Below the pieces are notes generated by a model that had not been told where the DNA came from, did no database searches, and saw only the letters and a list, made by a program, of their open reading frames with translations. A stretch of 64,000 nucleotides of DNA, taken from positions 1,364,001-1,428,000 of the forward strand of contig NZ_JACTAH010000001.1 in the NCBI RefSeq assembly GCF_014489115.1, read 5' to 3'. The stretch is from Thauera sedimentorum (GTDB taxonomy: Bacteria > Pseudomonadota > Gammaproteobacteria > Burkholderiales > Rhodocyclaceae). A program made the translations under genes and the position numbers. Below are positions 35,062 to 43,900 of the stretch, piece after piece. How positions within the stretch are numbered: the first letter of the stretch is position 1; every line of letters starts with the position of its first letter.

Positions 35062-35811
35062 TCAGATCACCTTCGCTTCGTTCTTGAGCTTGTCGACAAG
35101 TTGCGCGACATCCGCAACGCGCACACCGGCACTGCGCTTGGGCGGCTCGGCCACCTTGACGGTCGCCAGGCGCGGCGCCACGTCCACCCCGAGGTCTTCG
35201 GGCTTGGTGGTGTCGAGCGGCTTCTTCTTGGCCTTCATGATGTTGGGCAGCGTGGCGTAACGCGGCTCGTTCAGGCGCAGGTCGGTGGTGATCACCGCCG
35301 GCAGCGTGAGCTCCAGGGTTTCCAGACCACCGTCGATCTCGCGGGTCACCGTCGCCTTGCCGTCGGCCAGCGTCACCTTGGAGGCGAAGGTGGCTTGCGG
35401 CCAGCCCATCAGCGCAGCCAGCATCTGGCCGGTCTGGTTGGCATCGTCGTCGATCGCCTGCTTGCCGCAGATCACCACCTGGGGCGCTTCCTTGTCGCAC
35501 AGCGCCTTGAGCAGCTTGGCGACCGCCAGCGGCTGCAGCTCGACGTCGGTCTCGACCAGGATGCCGCGGTCGGCACCGATGGCCATCGCCGCGCGCAGGG
35601 TTTCCTGGCAGGCGCCCACGCCGCAGCTCACCGCCACCACCTCGGTGGCCACGCCGGCTTCCTTGAGCCGCACCGCTTCTTCCACCGCGATCTCGTCGAA
35701 GGGATTCATCGACATCTTGACGTTGGCGATATCCACGCCGGTGCCGTCAGCCTTGACCCGCACCTTGACGTTGTAATCGACCACACGCTTGACCGGAACC
35801 AGTATCTTCAA
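35062..35811 (-). CDS. etfB: Electron transfer flavoprotein beta subunit
   Basis: The 249-residue AMP-binding subunit of ETF. It opens [20 protein letters not shown] and carries [20 protein letters not shown] and the recognition-loop segment [18 protein letters not shown], which contacts partner dehydrogenases. First gene of the etfB-etfA-cbiM-like-acyl-CoA dehydrogenase run; the operon promoter must lie in the 174-base gap shared with the divergent tetR gene. Confidence 0.97.
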   Translation of the reverse strand: MKILVPVKRVVDYNVKVRVKADGTGVDIANVKMSMNPFDEIAVEEAVRLKEAGVATEVVAVSCGVGACQETLRAAMAIGADRGILVETDVELQPLAVAKLLKALCDKEAPQVVICGKQAIDDDANQTGQMLAALMGWPQATFASKVTLADGKATVTREIDGGLETLELTLPAVITTDLRLNEPRYATLPNIMKAKKKPLDTTKPEDLGVDVAPRLATVKVAEPPKRSAGVRVADVAQLVDKLKNEAKVI

Positions 35812-35915
35812 AGCCGTGCTCCTCTTCCGTGTATTCAGGTTGCTATTGTTCGAGCGGTCATTATGTCATTGCGCAAAAGCGTTTGACACCTGCGTCGCCC
35901 GCCGGGAGAATCGAT

Positions 35916-35991
35916 CGTATTCCATACGCCCCGGTATGGTGGCGTACGGTAGCGTATGGTCCCGGATTCGTCAATACTACCCCGTATGGAA
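35916..35991. promoter_or_regulatory. Cluster of GTATGG / CCATAC repeats between etfB and tetR
   Basis: GTATGG occurs at 35934, 35954 and 35984 and its complement CCATAC at 35922. The first pair forms the palindrome CCATACGCCCCGGTATGG (35922-35939), and CGTATTCCATACG (35916-35928) is a second. The last copy overlaps the tetR start codon. Spacing and symmetry suit a TetR-type operator controlling both directions; this is inference. Confidence 0.5.
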
Positions 35992-36594
35992 AACACTCCC
36001 GTGAAACAACGTGTACAACTCGATCGCGATGCCTGGGTGCAGGCCGCCATCGAGGTGCTCGCCGAAGAAGGCGTGGCCGGGCTGCGCGTCGAAGTGCTGG
36101 CCAAACGCCTCAAGGTCACCAAAGGCAGCTTCTACTGGCATTTCCAGGACCGCCGGGACCTGCTGCTCGCAGTGCTCCACTACTGGAAGGATGGCCGGAT
36201 CCGCGACATCGTCAAGCAGACCCGCGCCCAAACCGGGCGGGAACTGGAACAGATCTACCACGTGATCGACATCTACAGCACCACGCGCAGCCGGCGCGGG
36301 ATGATGATCGAGCTCGCGGTGCGCGACTGGGCCCGGCGCGACGCGGAAGCCGCGGCCATCGTCGCCGAGGTGGACGATACCCGCCTGCGCTGCGCGCGCG
36401 ACCTGTTCCTGGCCTGCGGCGTACCGATGGAAGAGGCTTCCAGCCGCTGCATGCTGCTCTACGCCTACGTGTTCGGCCTGTCGCTGATGATCTACGACAA
36501 GTTCGACAGCGACACCACCCGGCTGAAGCGCGACATCGCCGACCTGATCGCCCGTTCGAACGCAATGGCGCCCGCGCGCGAAACGACGGAATAG
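35986..36594 (+). CDS. TetR-family transcriptional regulator
   Basis: A 202-residue TetR regulator. The HTH lies at about 10-60 (AWVQAAIEVLAEEGVAGLRV, then EVLAKRLKVTKGSFYWHFQD). The ligand domain is helical and ends with LIARSNAMAPARE. It diverges from etfB, so a role in fatty-acid or acyl-CoA dependent control of the etf operon is plausible but unproven. The ATG at 35986 is preferred over one at 35956 because it starts just before the HTH and overlaps a GTATGG repeat. Confidence 0.88.
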   Translation: MENTPVKQRVQLDRDAWVQAAIEVLAEEGVAGLRVEVLAKRLKVTKGSFYWHFQDRRDLLLAVLHYWKDGRIRDIVKQTRAQTGRELEQIYHVIDIYSTTRSRRGMMIELAVRDWARRDAEAAAIVAEVDDTRLRCARDLFLACGVPMEEASSRCMLLYAYVFGLSLMIYDKFDSDTTRLKRDIADLIARSNAMAPARETTE

Positions 36595-36664
36595 CCGCCC
36601 GTCTCATCCTGACACGATATGTGCGACTACGCGTCAGAGTGCAGCGGACGCTTCGGGCAGAACG

Positions 36665-38083
36665 TCAAGCTTCGATCATCGCCGTCGAGAAGCGCTGCAA
36701 CAGGGGTCTGAGCAGATAGGTTAACAATGAACGCTCACCAGTCTTGATCATGACGGTGGCAGTCATCCCGGCAAATAGCTTCAGCTCCTTGATCCGTTCT
36801 GCCTGCGCCGGATCGATCCTGACCAGCACCCGATAGTACGGCACTCCACTGCGTGGGTCGGTGATCACGTCGGCCGACACGACGTCGATCCTTCCAGGCA
36901 GACGAGGGCGGTTCATCATGCTTACGTATGCATCGAAGTGAATATCCGCTTCCAGCCCGGGACGTACCCGATCGATATACTGAGGCGCCAGCCGAGCCTG
37001 AACGACAAGATCCTCTTCATCCGGAACGATGTCCATCAAGCGGTCCCCGGGCTTGACCACCCCGCCTTCTGTATTGACCGCCACATCGACGACGATGCCG
37101 CTGACGGGAGCCCGGATTACCATGCGCTCGTGCGTATCGCGCACCGCCGCGAGCCTTTCCGCCTGCAGGCTTTGCTCGCGTAGCGCCTCGGCCAGTTGTG
37201 TTTCCACCTCCCGTCGGTAGTCCATCAGGCGTTGCTGCTCCTGCAGCCGCAGCTCGTTCATTCGCGCGCGCGTCGCTCCAATCGCAGCCAGATCCTCCCC
37301 CTGGTGACTTTGCGCCTCGGCAAACTGTCGGCGCAACTCGAGAAGCTGATTCTGCGAAACGAAACCTTTGCGGCTCAATTCTTCGAAGTTACGTAACTGC
37401 TCGCTGATCAGCCTGATCTGACTCTCACGACCCTCCTGCAGGCCCGCGAGACTCGTCAGCTGCTGTTGAAGGCCTTGCACCGACTCACGCAGGATGCGTA
37501 GCTCCCCCTGCAAAGCACCGCGACGCGACGCAAAGAGATCACGTTGCGCGCGTACCGCAGCCCTGACCTCGGACGATGGGTCATCAAGCAACTCAGGCGG
37601 AAACACCGGAGCGTCCATGCCATCTCGTTCTGCTACCAGCCGGGCCAAGGTCGCACCGGCGACCCGCGTCTGCGTCGAGACGCTGTTGAACGAGGCCTGG
37701 CTCTGTACACCGTTAAGCCGCACGAGTTCATCGCCCGCCCGGACCCGCTGTCCTTCAGTGACCAGAATATTCTCGACGATCCCTCCGGTCAGATGCTCCA
37801 CACGCTTGCGCTGGCTCTCGACCGTGAGAACGGCCGCCGCCGGGACCCCTTCGTCAAGCGGCGCCAGTGCGGCCCAAAGCAGGAAACCTCCGAAACCAAA
37901 GAGCAGTAAGCAAAGGCCGCGGCGAACGACGGCACTGTAATCGCTGTTAGGTACGACGGGCTGAGCGCCCGAATAAGGATGCAGCCATCGATCGATGGCG
38001 GACGGCTCCCGTTTGTTCTCATTGGTTGTGGGCATTCGATCCACCGCGGCGTCCTGTTCGTCGTCATCCAAACGGACATTCAT
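36665..38083 (-). CDS. HlyD/PrtE-type membrane fusion protein of a type I secretion system
   Basis: A 472-residue periplasmic adaptor that links the ABC exporter to an outer-membrane TolC channel. It has a cytoplasmic N-terminus, one membrane segment (about 55-74), a lipoyl-like half (GGIVENILVTEGQRVRAGDELVRL), a long coiled-coil hairpin with Gln/Arg/Glu-rich segments (about 165-310) and the second lipoyl and beta-barrel halves (VIRAPVSGIVVDVAVNTEGGVVKPGDRLMDIVP and GQIDVVSAD-like GRIDVVSADVITDP). The start overlaps the ABC gene's stop by four bases. It is the last gene of the adhesin locus; no TolC gene follows. Confidence 0.9.
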   Translation of the reverse strand: MNVRLDDDEQDAAVDRMPTTNENKREPSAIDRWLHPYSGAQPVVPNSDYSAVVRRGLCLLLFGFGGFLLWAALAPLDEGVPAAAVLTVESQRKRVEHLTGGIVENILVTEGQRVRAGDELVRLNGVQSQASFNSVSTQTRVAGATLARLVAERDGMDAPVFPPELLDDPSSEVRAAVRAQRDLFASRRGALQGELRILRESVQGLQQQLTSLAGLQEGRESQIRLISEQLRNFEELSRKGFVSQNQLLELRRQFAEAQSHQGEDLAAIGATRARMNELRLQEQQRLMDYRREVETQLAEALREQSLQAERLAAVRDTHERMVIRAPVSGIVVDVAVNTEGGVVKPGDRLMDIVPDEEDLVVQARLAPQYIDRVRPGLEADIHFDAYVSMMNRPRLPGRIDVVSADVITDPRSGVPYYRVLVRIDPAQAERIKELKLFAGMTATVMIKTGERSLLTYLLRPLLQRFSTAMIEA

Positions 38084-39822
38084 GCGACGCCTCGCTGCGC
38101 GCCCGCTGCGCTCGCCTGCAAATGAGGAAAGGCCGGCGCTGAGACGCCCCCAGCTTGCAGCTCGGCAGTAGCTGCGATTCGCAGGACCCGGCCCTCGTGC
38201 ATGAAGATCACGCCGTCGGTCTCCCCGAGCAGATGGGTTCGATGGGTGACCACGAACACCGTACGCCCCTGGCTGCGCAAGTCCTTCAAGGCCCTTACGA
38301 GTGCAGCATCGCCCGCTTCATCCAGATTCGCATTCGGTTCATCGAGCACGATCAACACAGGATCGCCGTACAAGGCCCTGGCCAAGGCGATGCGCTGCCG
38401 TTGCCCGGCCGACAACACCGCACTGCCCTGCCCGTCCCAACCGAGCTTCGTTTCGTAGCCATCGGAGAGCCGCAGGATGAGTTCATGAACGCCCGCACGC
38501 TGCGCAGCCTGTATGACCCGCGCGGAATCCAGCTCACCGAACCGCGCGATGTTCTCGGCTACCGTGCCCTCGAACAGCTCGACATCCTGGGGCAGGTATC
38601 CGATATGCGGACCGAGGTCTTCCCGCCGCCAGCCTCCGAGCTCGGCCCCGTCCAGTCTGACCGCACCACCGGCAGGCGGCCACACGCCGACCAGCGCACG
38701 GGCAAGCGTTGATTTTCCCGAAGCACTCGGGCCGACGATGGCCATGATCTGTCCGGGCTGCACTTCGAAGCCCACGCCTTTGAGAATGGGTACGTTCTGG
38801 CCGGGCGCGGCAACGAACAATTGCTCGACTTGAACCAAACCGTTGGGGCGTGGCAGGGTCACCGAGGGCTGCGGCAAGGGCTGCGTCCCAAGCAGCTCGT
38901 GCACTCTCAGATAAGCCTGCCGGGCCCCGACGAACGAACGCCAGTTCGCGATGGCCAGATCCAGCGGAGCCAGTGCCCGCCCCAGCAGGATGGACGCTGC
39001 GATCATGCCGCCGGGCGTCAGTTGGTCACGCAATACCAGATAGGCACCAAGCCCGAGGATCGCCGACTGCAGGAAAAGCCGTGCGAAGCGAACGCCGCCC
39101 CCGAGACTGGCGTTGCGCTCGCCAGCGGAGGCTGCCAGCGCAAGCGCTGCGCGATGCTGCTGCAGCCAGTTGTCGCGCAGATTGGGCAACATTCCCAACG
39201 CACTGACAACTTCCGCGTTGCGGGCACTTGCATCGGCCCATCGGTTGGCAGACGCACTCATCTGCTGGGCTGTCACCGTTAGCGACGCCGTTGCCCGCTC
39301 GTTGATCCAGGCCATCGAGACCAACAGCAGCGTAGCCAGCACCCCGAACAGACCCAGCCAGGGGTTCAGCAAGGCGATCACGATCAGAAAGACCGGGAGC
39401 CATGGCGCATCGAAGAACGCGATCAAGCCTTTGCCGATCAGGAACTGGCGCAATTGCACGAGATCCGAAAGCGCCTGGCCGAGCGAGTGGCCGCCCTTCG
39501 CAACGATATCGAAGCCCGCATCGAACACACGCCGGTCGAGTCCGAGTTCCAGCGCTGCAGCGGTTCTCGACATGACCTGGCTTCGGGTCCATTCCAGTGC
39601 GGCCTCAAGCGCCAGAAGCCCGAATAGCAGCGCCGTCAGAACGATAAGCGTGCCTTCGTTGCGACTGGTCAGCACCCTGTCGTAGGTCTGCAGCATGTAC
39701 AAGGCGGGCGCCAGCAACAGCAGATTGATCGTGAGGCTGAACCCGGCCACGGCCGCAAAGACGCGCCTGTATGCGCTCAGCGACGCACTCAACTCGCCTC
39801 GCGGCAGACGGTCGAGAATCAT
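38080..39822 (-). CDS. Type I secretion ABC transporter (PrtD-like), permease-ATPase fusion
   Basis: A 580-residue exporter half-transporter. Membrane segments occupy about 20-290 and the ATPase the rest: Walker A GPSASGKST (364-372), a variant signature LSAGQRQ (470-476) and Walker B LIVLDE (490-495). There is no N-terminal C39 peptidase domain, so the substrate is not cleaved at a double-glycine leader, matching proteins with an uncleaved C-terminal signal. The neighbouring 1662-residue adhesin is the obvious substrate. Overlaps the HlyD gene (ATGA). Confidence 0.92.
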   Translation of the reverse strand: MILDRLPRGELSASLSAYRRVFAAVAGFSLTINLLLLAPALYMLQTYDRVLTSRNEGTLIVLTALLFGLLALEAALEWTRSQVMSRTAAALELGLDRRVFDAGFDIVAKGGHSLGQALSDLVQLRQFLIGKGLIAFFDAPWLPVFLIVIALLNPWLGLFGVLATLLLVSMAWINERATASLTVTAQQMSASANRWADASARNAEVVSALGMLPNLRDNWLQQHRAALALAASAGERNASLGGGVRFARLFLQSAILGLGAYLVLRDQLTPGGMIAASILLGRALAPLDLAIANWRSFVGARQAYLRVHELLGTQPLPQPSVTLPRPNGLVQVEQLFVAAPGQNVPILKGVGFEVQPGQIMAIVGPSASGKSTLARALVGVWPPAGGAVRLDGAELGGWRREDLGPHIGYLPQDVELFEGTVAENIARFGELDSARVIQAAQRAGVHELILRLSDGYETKLGWDGQGSAVLSAGQRQRIALARALYGDPVLIVLDEPNANLDEAGDAALVRALKDLRSQGRTVFVVTHRTHLLGETDGVIFMHEGRVLRIAATAELQAGGVSAPAFPHLQASAAGAQRGVA

Positions 39823-39844
39823 GGAATCGGTCTGACGGTAGAGA

Positions 39845-40630
39845 TCATGGCAGCCTGACGAACATCAGCGCCGACGCGGCCTGCTCCTCGGGCGTGGTTG
39901 TCAGCACTGTCATGCGGGCTCGTTCCGCGTCGACCGTTGCGATCCCTTCGAAACGACGCGTGGTAGTACCGCAGACTTCGTCAAAGGCGAGACGATAGAC
40001 CGCCGTGCCGGCCGGAGATGTCGTGCTGCCGCTATAAAGACAACCGGCCGTACTGCTTCCCGTGATAAGACCATCCGAGACCGTCCAGTTGACTTGCAGC
40101 GCCTCGAAGTCCGCGCGCCATTCGCCGTTGGCCGCCGCAGGTTCGAGACGCCCCTCCAGCCTGTCGATCCGCTCTAGCGTGACTTGCTCCTCGCCGACCA
40201 TACTGGTGAGCGTCAGGGACGTTGGCGACACAGCCGAATCGATGGACGCACGGGCGCTCACCAGGGTATCGGGCGCCGATTGAGGGCTGGTCAGATCGAA
40301 GCGCAGGCCCTCGGCCTCGGTCGGAGCTTGTGCGTCACCGGTAATGCGCGCTTTGACCAACTGACTAAGATCGTGAGCCAAGGCCCAGACTAAAGCGCTT
40401 TCCCCGGTTTCCTCCGGCACCACGATCGCGCTATACCCTGGCTGCACGTCGGTGGTGGCCCAACGCCCCTGGAAAACCGCCACGGTGTCATCCGGCGTGT
40501 CACTGCTGCCTCCGCCTCCACCGCCACCGCCACAAGCCGTCAGCCACGCTGCCAGCGCGACCGTGGCACCCACCTTCAAGGGGCGTAGAGAAGTCTTACC
40601 GGGGAGCTCCCTACAGTTGCTCATGTGCAT
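39845..40630 (-). CDS. Lipoprotein of the adhesin locus
   Basis: A 261-residue predicted lipoprotein of unknown family. A basic start and hydrophobic segment end in the lipobox LTAC (Cys about residue 33), followed by eight glycines and Ser-Ser, a flexible tether. The mature part is rich in Thr, Ser and Glu with beta-strand-like stretches (RWATTDVQPGYSAIVVPEE, GTAVYRLAFDEVCG) and three cysteines. It lies between the regulator-like small gene and the ABC exporter, in the same direction. A surface-exposed anchor or accessory factor for the secreted adhesin is a guess from position. The start could be ATG 40630 or the ATG two codons later. Confidence 0.7.
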   Translation of the reverse strand: MHMSNCRELPGKTSLRPLKVGATVALAAWLTACGGGGGGGGSSDTPDDTVAVFQGRWATTDVQPGYSAIVVPEETGESALVWALAHDLSQLVKARITGDAQAPTEAEGLRFDLTSPQSAPDTLVSARASIDSAVSPTSLTLTSMVGEEQVTLERIDRLEGRLEPAAANGEWRADFEALQVNWTVSDGLITGSSTAGCLYSGSTTSPAGTAVYRLAFDEVCGTTTRRFEGIATVDAERARMTVLTTTPEEQAASALMFVRLP

Positions 40631-40653
40631 GATGTGTTATCGCTCAAGGGAAG

Positions 40654-40980
40654 TCATTCAGAAGGATATTCAGGGGGTTGCGCGCCGACTGTGACGAACG
40701 GAGTCTCGGCCCCTTCGCTGATTGCAGACGCTTCGCCTCGCGTCGGAAGCGCCGCGAACAACTCGGCGCGCCGGCTGATCAGCGTCTCCTGAGCCCGTAC
40801 ATAGGCTGCGAGTCCGATGAACTCGGCCACCGTGCAGTGCTCAAGCGAAGCCGCCCGGGCGATCAGTCGAAAGTCCAAGGGATGCAGCCTCAACCGCAGT
40901 TCTCCGCCCTCGGTCACGGCGCTTTCTCGAAGCGACAGTCGACGCACATCATCGCCGTGCTGCTTAGAGCCAGAAACCAT
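40654..40980 (-). CDS. Orphan ribbon-helix-helix protein (DUF1778/TacA antitoxin-like)
   Basis: A 108-residue protein. The segment GELRLRLHPLDFRLIARAAS, continuing LEHCTVAEFIGLAAYVRAQETL (about residues 26-67), has the strand-helix-helix spacing of DUF1778 antitoxins, which bind DNA and neutralise GNAT toxins. The C-terminal tail is Pro/Glu-rich and does not resemble the toxin-neutralising tail, and no acetyltransferase toxin is adjacent. A DNA-binding role within the adhesin locus is possible. The gene overlaps the adhesin's stop by 17 bases. Confidence 0.6.
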   Translation of the reverse strand: MVSGSKQHGDDVRRLSLRESAVTEGGELRLRLHPLDFRLIARAASLEHCTVAEFIGLAAYVRAQETLISRRAELFAALPTRGEASAISEGAETPFVTVGAQPPEYPSE

Positions 40981-43900
40981 CGGAAGGCAGGTCCGGCGCC
41001 TGGTCGATGATCGAACCCGGCAGATAGGCCACAGCCCCAGGTGCGGTAATCACACCGTCGGCCAGTCCATCCGCATCGAAGCGACCTCCGTCTTCCAGCG
41101 TGAAGTCCAGACGCAGACGGCCGCCCTCCTCGACCATTCCCCCTCCGTACGGCGCACTGGCAAGGTTCACCCACATGCCCGACGCATCCTGCTGCCAGTA
41201 GCCGTTGACACCCAGATCGGCATCCACATACAGACTGAAGCGTGCAGCTTCCCCCGGCCGCTCAAGTTGCGCTTCGAAGGCAATCAGGCCCAACGGCATG
41301 TCCATCACCGCCGGTCTATCCGCCGGAGCGTCCAGTTGCGTGAGGTTAACTATGCTGGGCGCCGGCACGGCGTTACCCCCTTCCGGATTGGCGGCGGCCA
41401 GCGTCACCCAGGCCGGCTGTGCGTCCGGATTCAGGCTGACCACATCCGTTTCGCGGAAAGGCACCGAGGCCACATCGGGCTGCTGCGCGTCGGCAACGCC
41501 GTCACCGTTGCCGTCGCCCACAACGGGGAGCGTGCCGCCTTGCGGAATGAGCCCGGGTACGAAAGCTTCTACCGCTTCCGGTACGCCATCTCCATCATTG
41601 TCGGGAAGTTGCTCCCATTCGCTCTGGGGTGGGATGACAGTGACGGGGCCGGGCGGGGGCGGCGGCGCAGGCGGCGCTGCGGTCGTCGAGAAGTTGAATG
41701 TCGTCTCGTCGCCGACTGCCGTCGCGGCGTTGCCAGCCGCATCCTTCAGCGCGTCGGCATCCCAGGTCACGTAGTAGGCGGTCGAGTACGACAGGTTGGT
41801 ACTCGGCGTGATCACCAGTTCGCCGCTTGCGTTCAAGCTTACCGTGGCCGGGACCAGGGTATCTGTGCTCACGTCCTTGAGATGGACCTTCGTCAGATCC
41901 GACCCGCTATCGAGTGCTTCGTCGAACTTCAAGGTCAGCGGCCCGCTCACTGCAACGCCACTGGCATCGTCGGCCGGGCTGCTGTTGATCGCATCCAGCA
42001 CTGGTGCGCTGCTGTCGATGATGATTAGCTGACTGGCCGCTGTGCCACTGTTGCCAGCGCTGTCGCGTACCCGCATCGTCACGGTGGCCGTGCTGGTCAG
42101 ACTGCTGTCAGTATGATTGACACCGGTGCCGATCACGCTGCTGCTGATGTCGGTCCAGTTGGTGCCGTCGGCGCTGTATTCGAGCGATTCGCCAACGGCC
42201 AATGGCGCACTCAATGTCGCAACAACGGTGAGGCCATCGGCGTCATTGGTGATGAAGTCGCCAGGAGCGGCACTATCGGTGCTGATGCTGTCGATTGTTA
42301 CCGTGGTAGTTGGTGCTGCGGTGTCGATGGTGAAGCTCAGCCCCGCAGAGTTGGCGGAAACATTGCCGGCCGCATCGGAGGTAGTGGCGGTGACGTTGTG
42401 CGTTCCAGATGTCAAGGCCGTACCGGGAGTGAAGCTCCAGTTTCCGCCTGCGTCGGCAGTGGTCGTGCCCAGCACGCCACCGAGTGAACTGCTGAGAGTC
42501 ACCGTGCCGTTGACCACCGCGCCGACACCCGTGATCGTCGGGGTGATGACGTTGGTTACATTGTCCGTGTCGCTGTTGCCGCTGTCGCTGGCCGCTGCCA
42601 GATCAAGGCCGCTCGGGGCGCCTGGGGCAACGCTGTCCACCGTGGCGTTGGCGGTATCGCTCACAGTGGCGGTGTTGCCGGCGTTGTCGGTCACCGTGAC
42701 CGATACGTTGCGGTTGGTGACACCGTCGATGGCGCCTGGCACGATGGTGTAGGTCGCCGTCCATGTACCGCCGCTGTTGGTCGCGGCAACCGCTGCAGCT
42801 CCGCCGAACTGGCTGAAATCCACGGTTACGCCGCTGATGGTGTCGGAGTTGCTGTCACCCCCGGCAGTGTCATCCCAGCTTACGGTGACCGTATCGCCGA
42901 TCTTGTACACACCGCCCACCCCGGTCGCGCCGGAGATGCTGAGGTGACCGTCGGAAACCGTCGGGGCCTGGCTGTCCACGGTGGCATTGCTGCTGGCCGC
43001 AGTGGTGGTGACATTGCCCGCATCGTCGGTGACAGTGAGGCTGACATTGCGACCAGTGGCGTCGATGTTGCCTGCCGCAATGGTGTAGGTTGCAGTCCAG
43101 GTTCCGCCGCTGTTGCTCGCAGCCACCGCCGAACCGCCGCCAAAAGCAGAGAAATCGGCGGTGACACTGGCAATATCGGCATTGTTGTCGCCAGCAGCGG
43201 TGTTGTTCCAGCTCACCGTGACGGTGTCGCCCGTCTTGTATGCCCCGCCGATACCGCTGGCGCCAGAAATCGAAATCTGCGGGTCGCTGACGGCGGGAGC
43301 CTGGTTGTCCGCCGTCAGGTTGGCGGTATCGACGGCCGTGGTCGTTCCGTTGCTGTCGGTGGCGCTGACCGAGACATTCAGGTTGCCGGCATCGATGTTG
43401 CCTGCCGTCAGGGTGTAGCTGGCGGTCCAGATGCCGCTACCGCTGTTCGTAGCCACCACGGCGCCGCCGCCTCCGAAGGCGGAGAAATCCATGATGACGG
43501 CGGTGACACCGGACTGATTCTGGCCGCTGGCGCTGTTGTCCCACTGAGCGGTGATGGTGTCGCCGATCTTGTAGGTGCTCGCGGTGCCGCTCGGGCTTGA
43601 GGTGATGCTGATGTGCGCATCGGTGACGACCGGGCCTGCTTGGGGGGTGGTCACGTCCACTTTGACGGGGGCGCCCATGAGGTTGGGGCTGCCCTCGTCA
43701 TCCTCGCCCACAACATAGATGTCGTAGGCCGTTTCTGCCGTCAGTCCGGTGAAATTGAAGGTATGGGTGAAGGCGCCGCTGGCAACGGCAGCACTACCTG
43801 ACTTCATCGCTGCCGAGCCGCCGGCATCCTGACCTGCCCTGACCTGGGCGGCATTCGGCGCGGCGGCTCCATCGGCCACCACCACGTAGTAGAGCGTGCC

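Noticed and set aside
40654..40980. Complete toxin-antitoxin module
   Set aside because: Only an antitoxin-like part is present; neither flank encodes a GNAT or other toxin.
42629..43636. CRISPR or minisatellite array
   Set aside because: The repeat unit is about 335 bases, diverged and in frame inside a coding sequence, so it is protein repeat structure.
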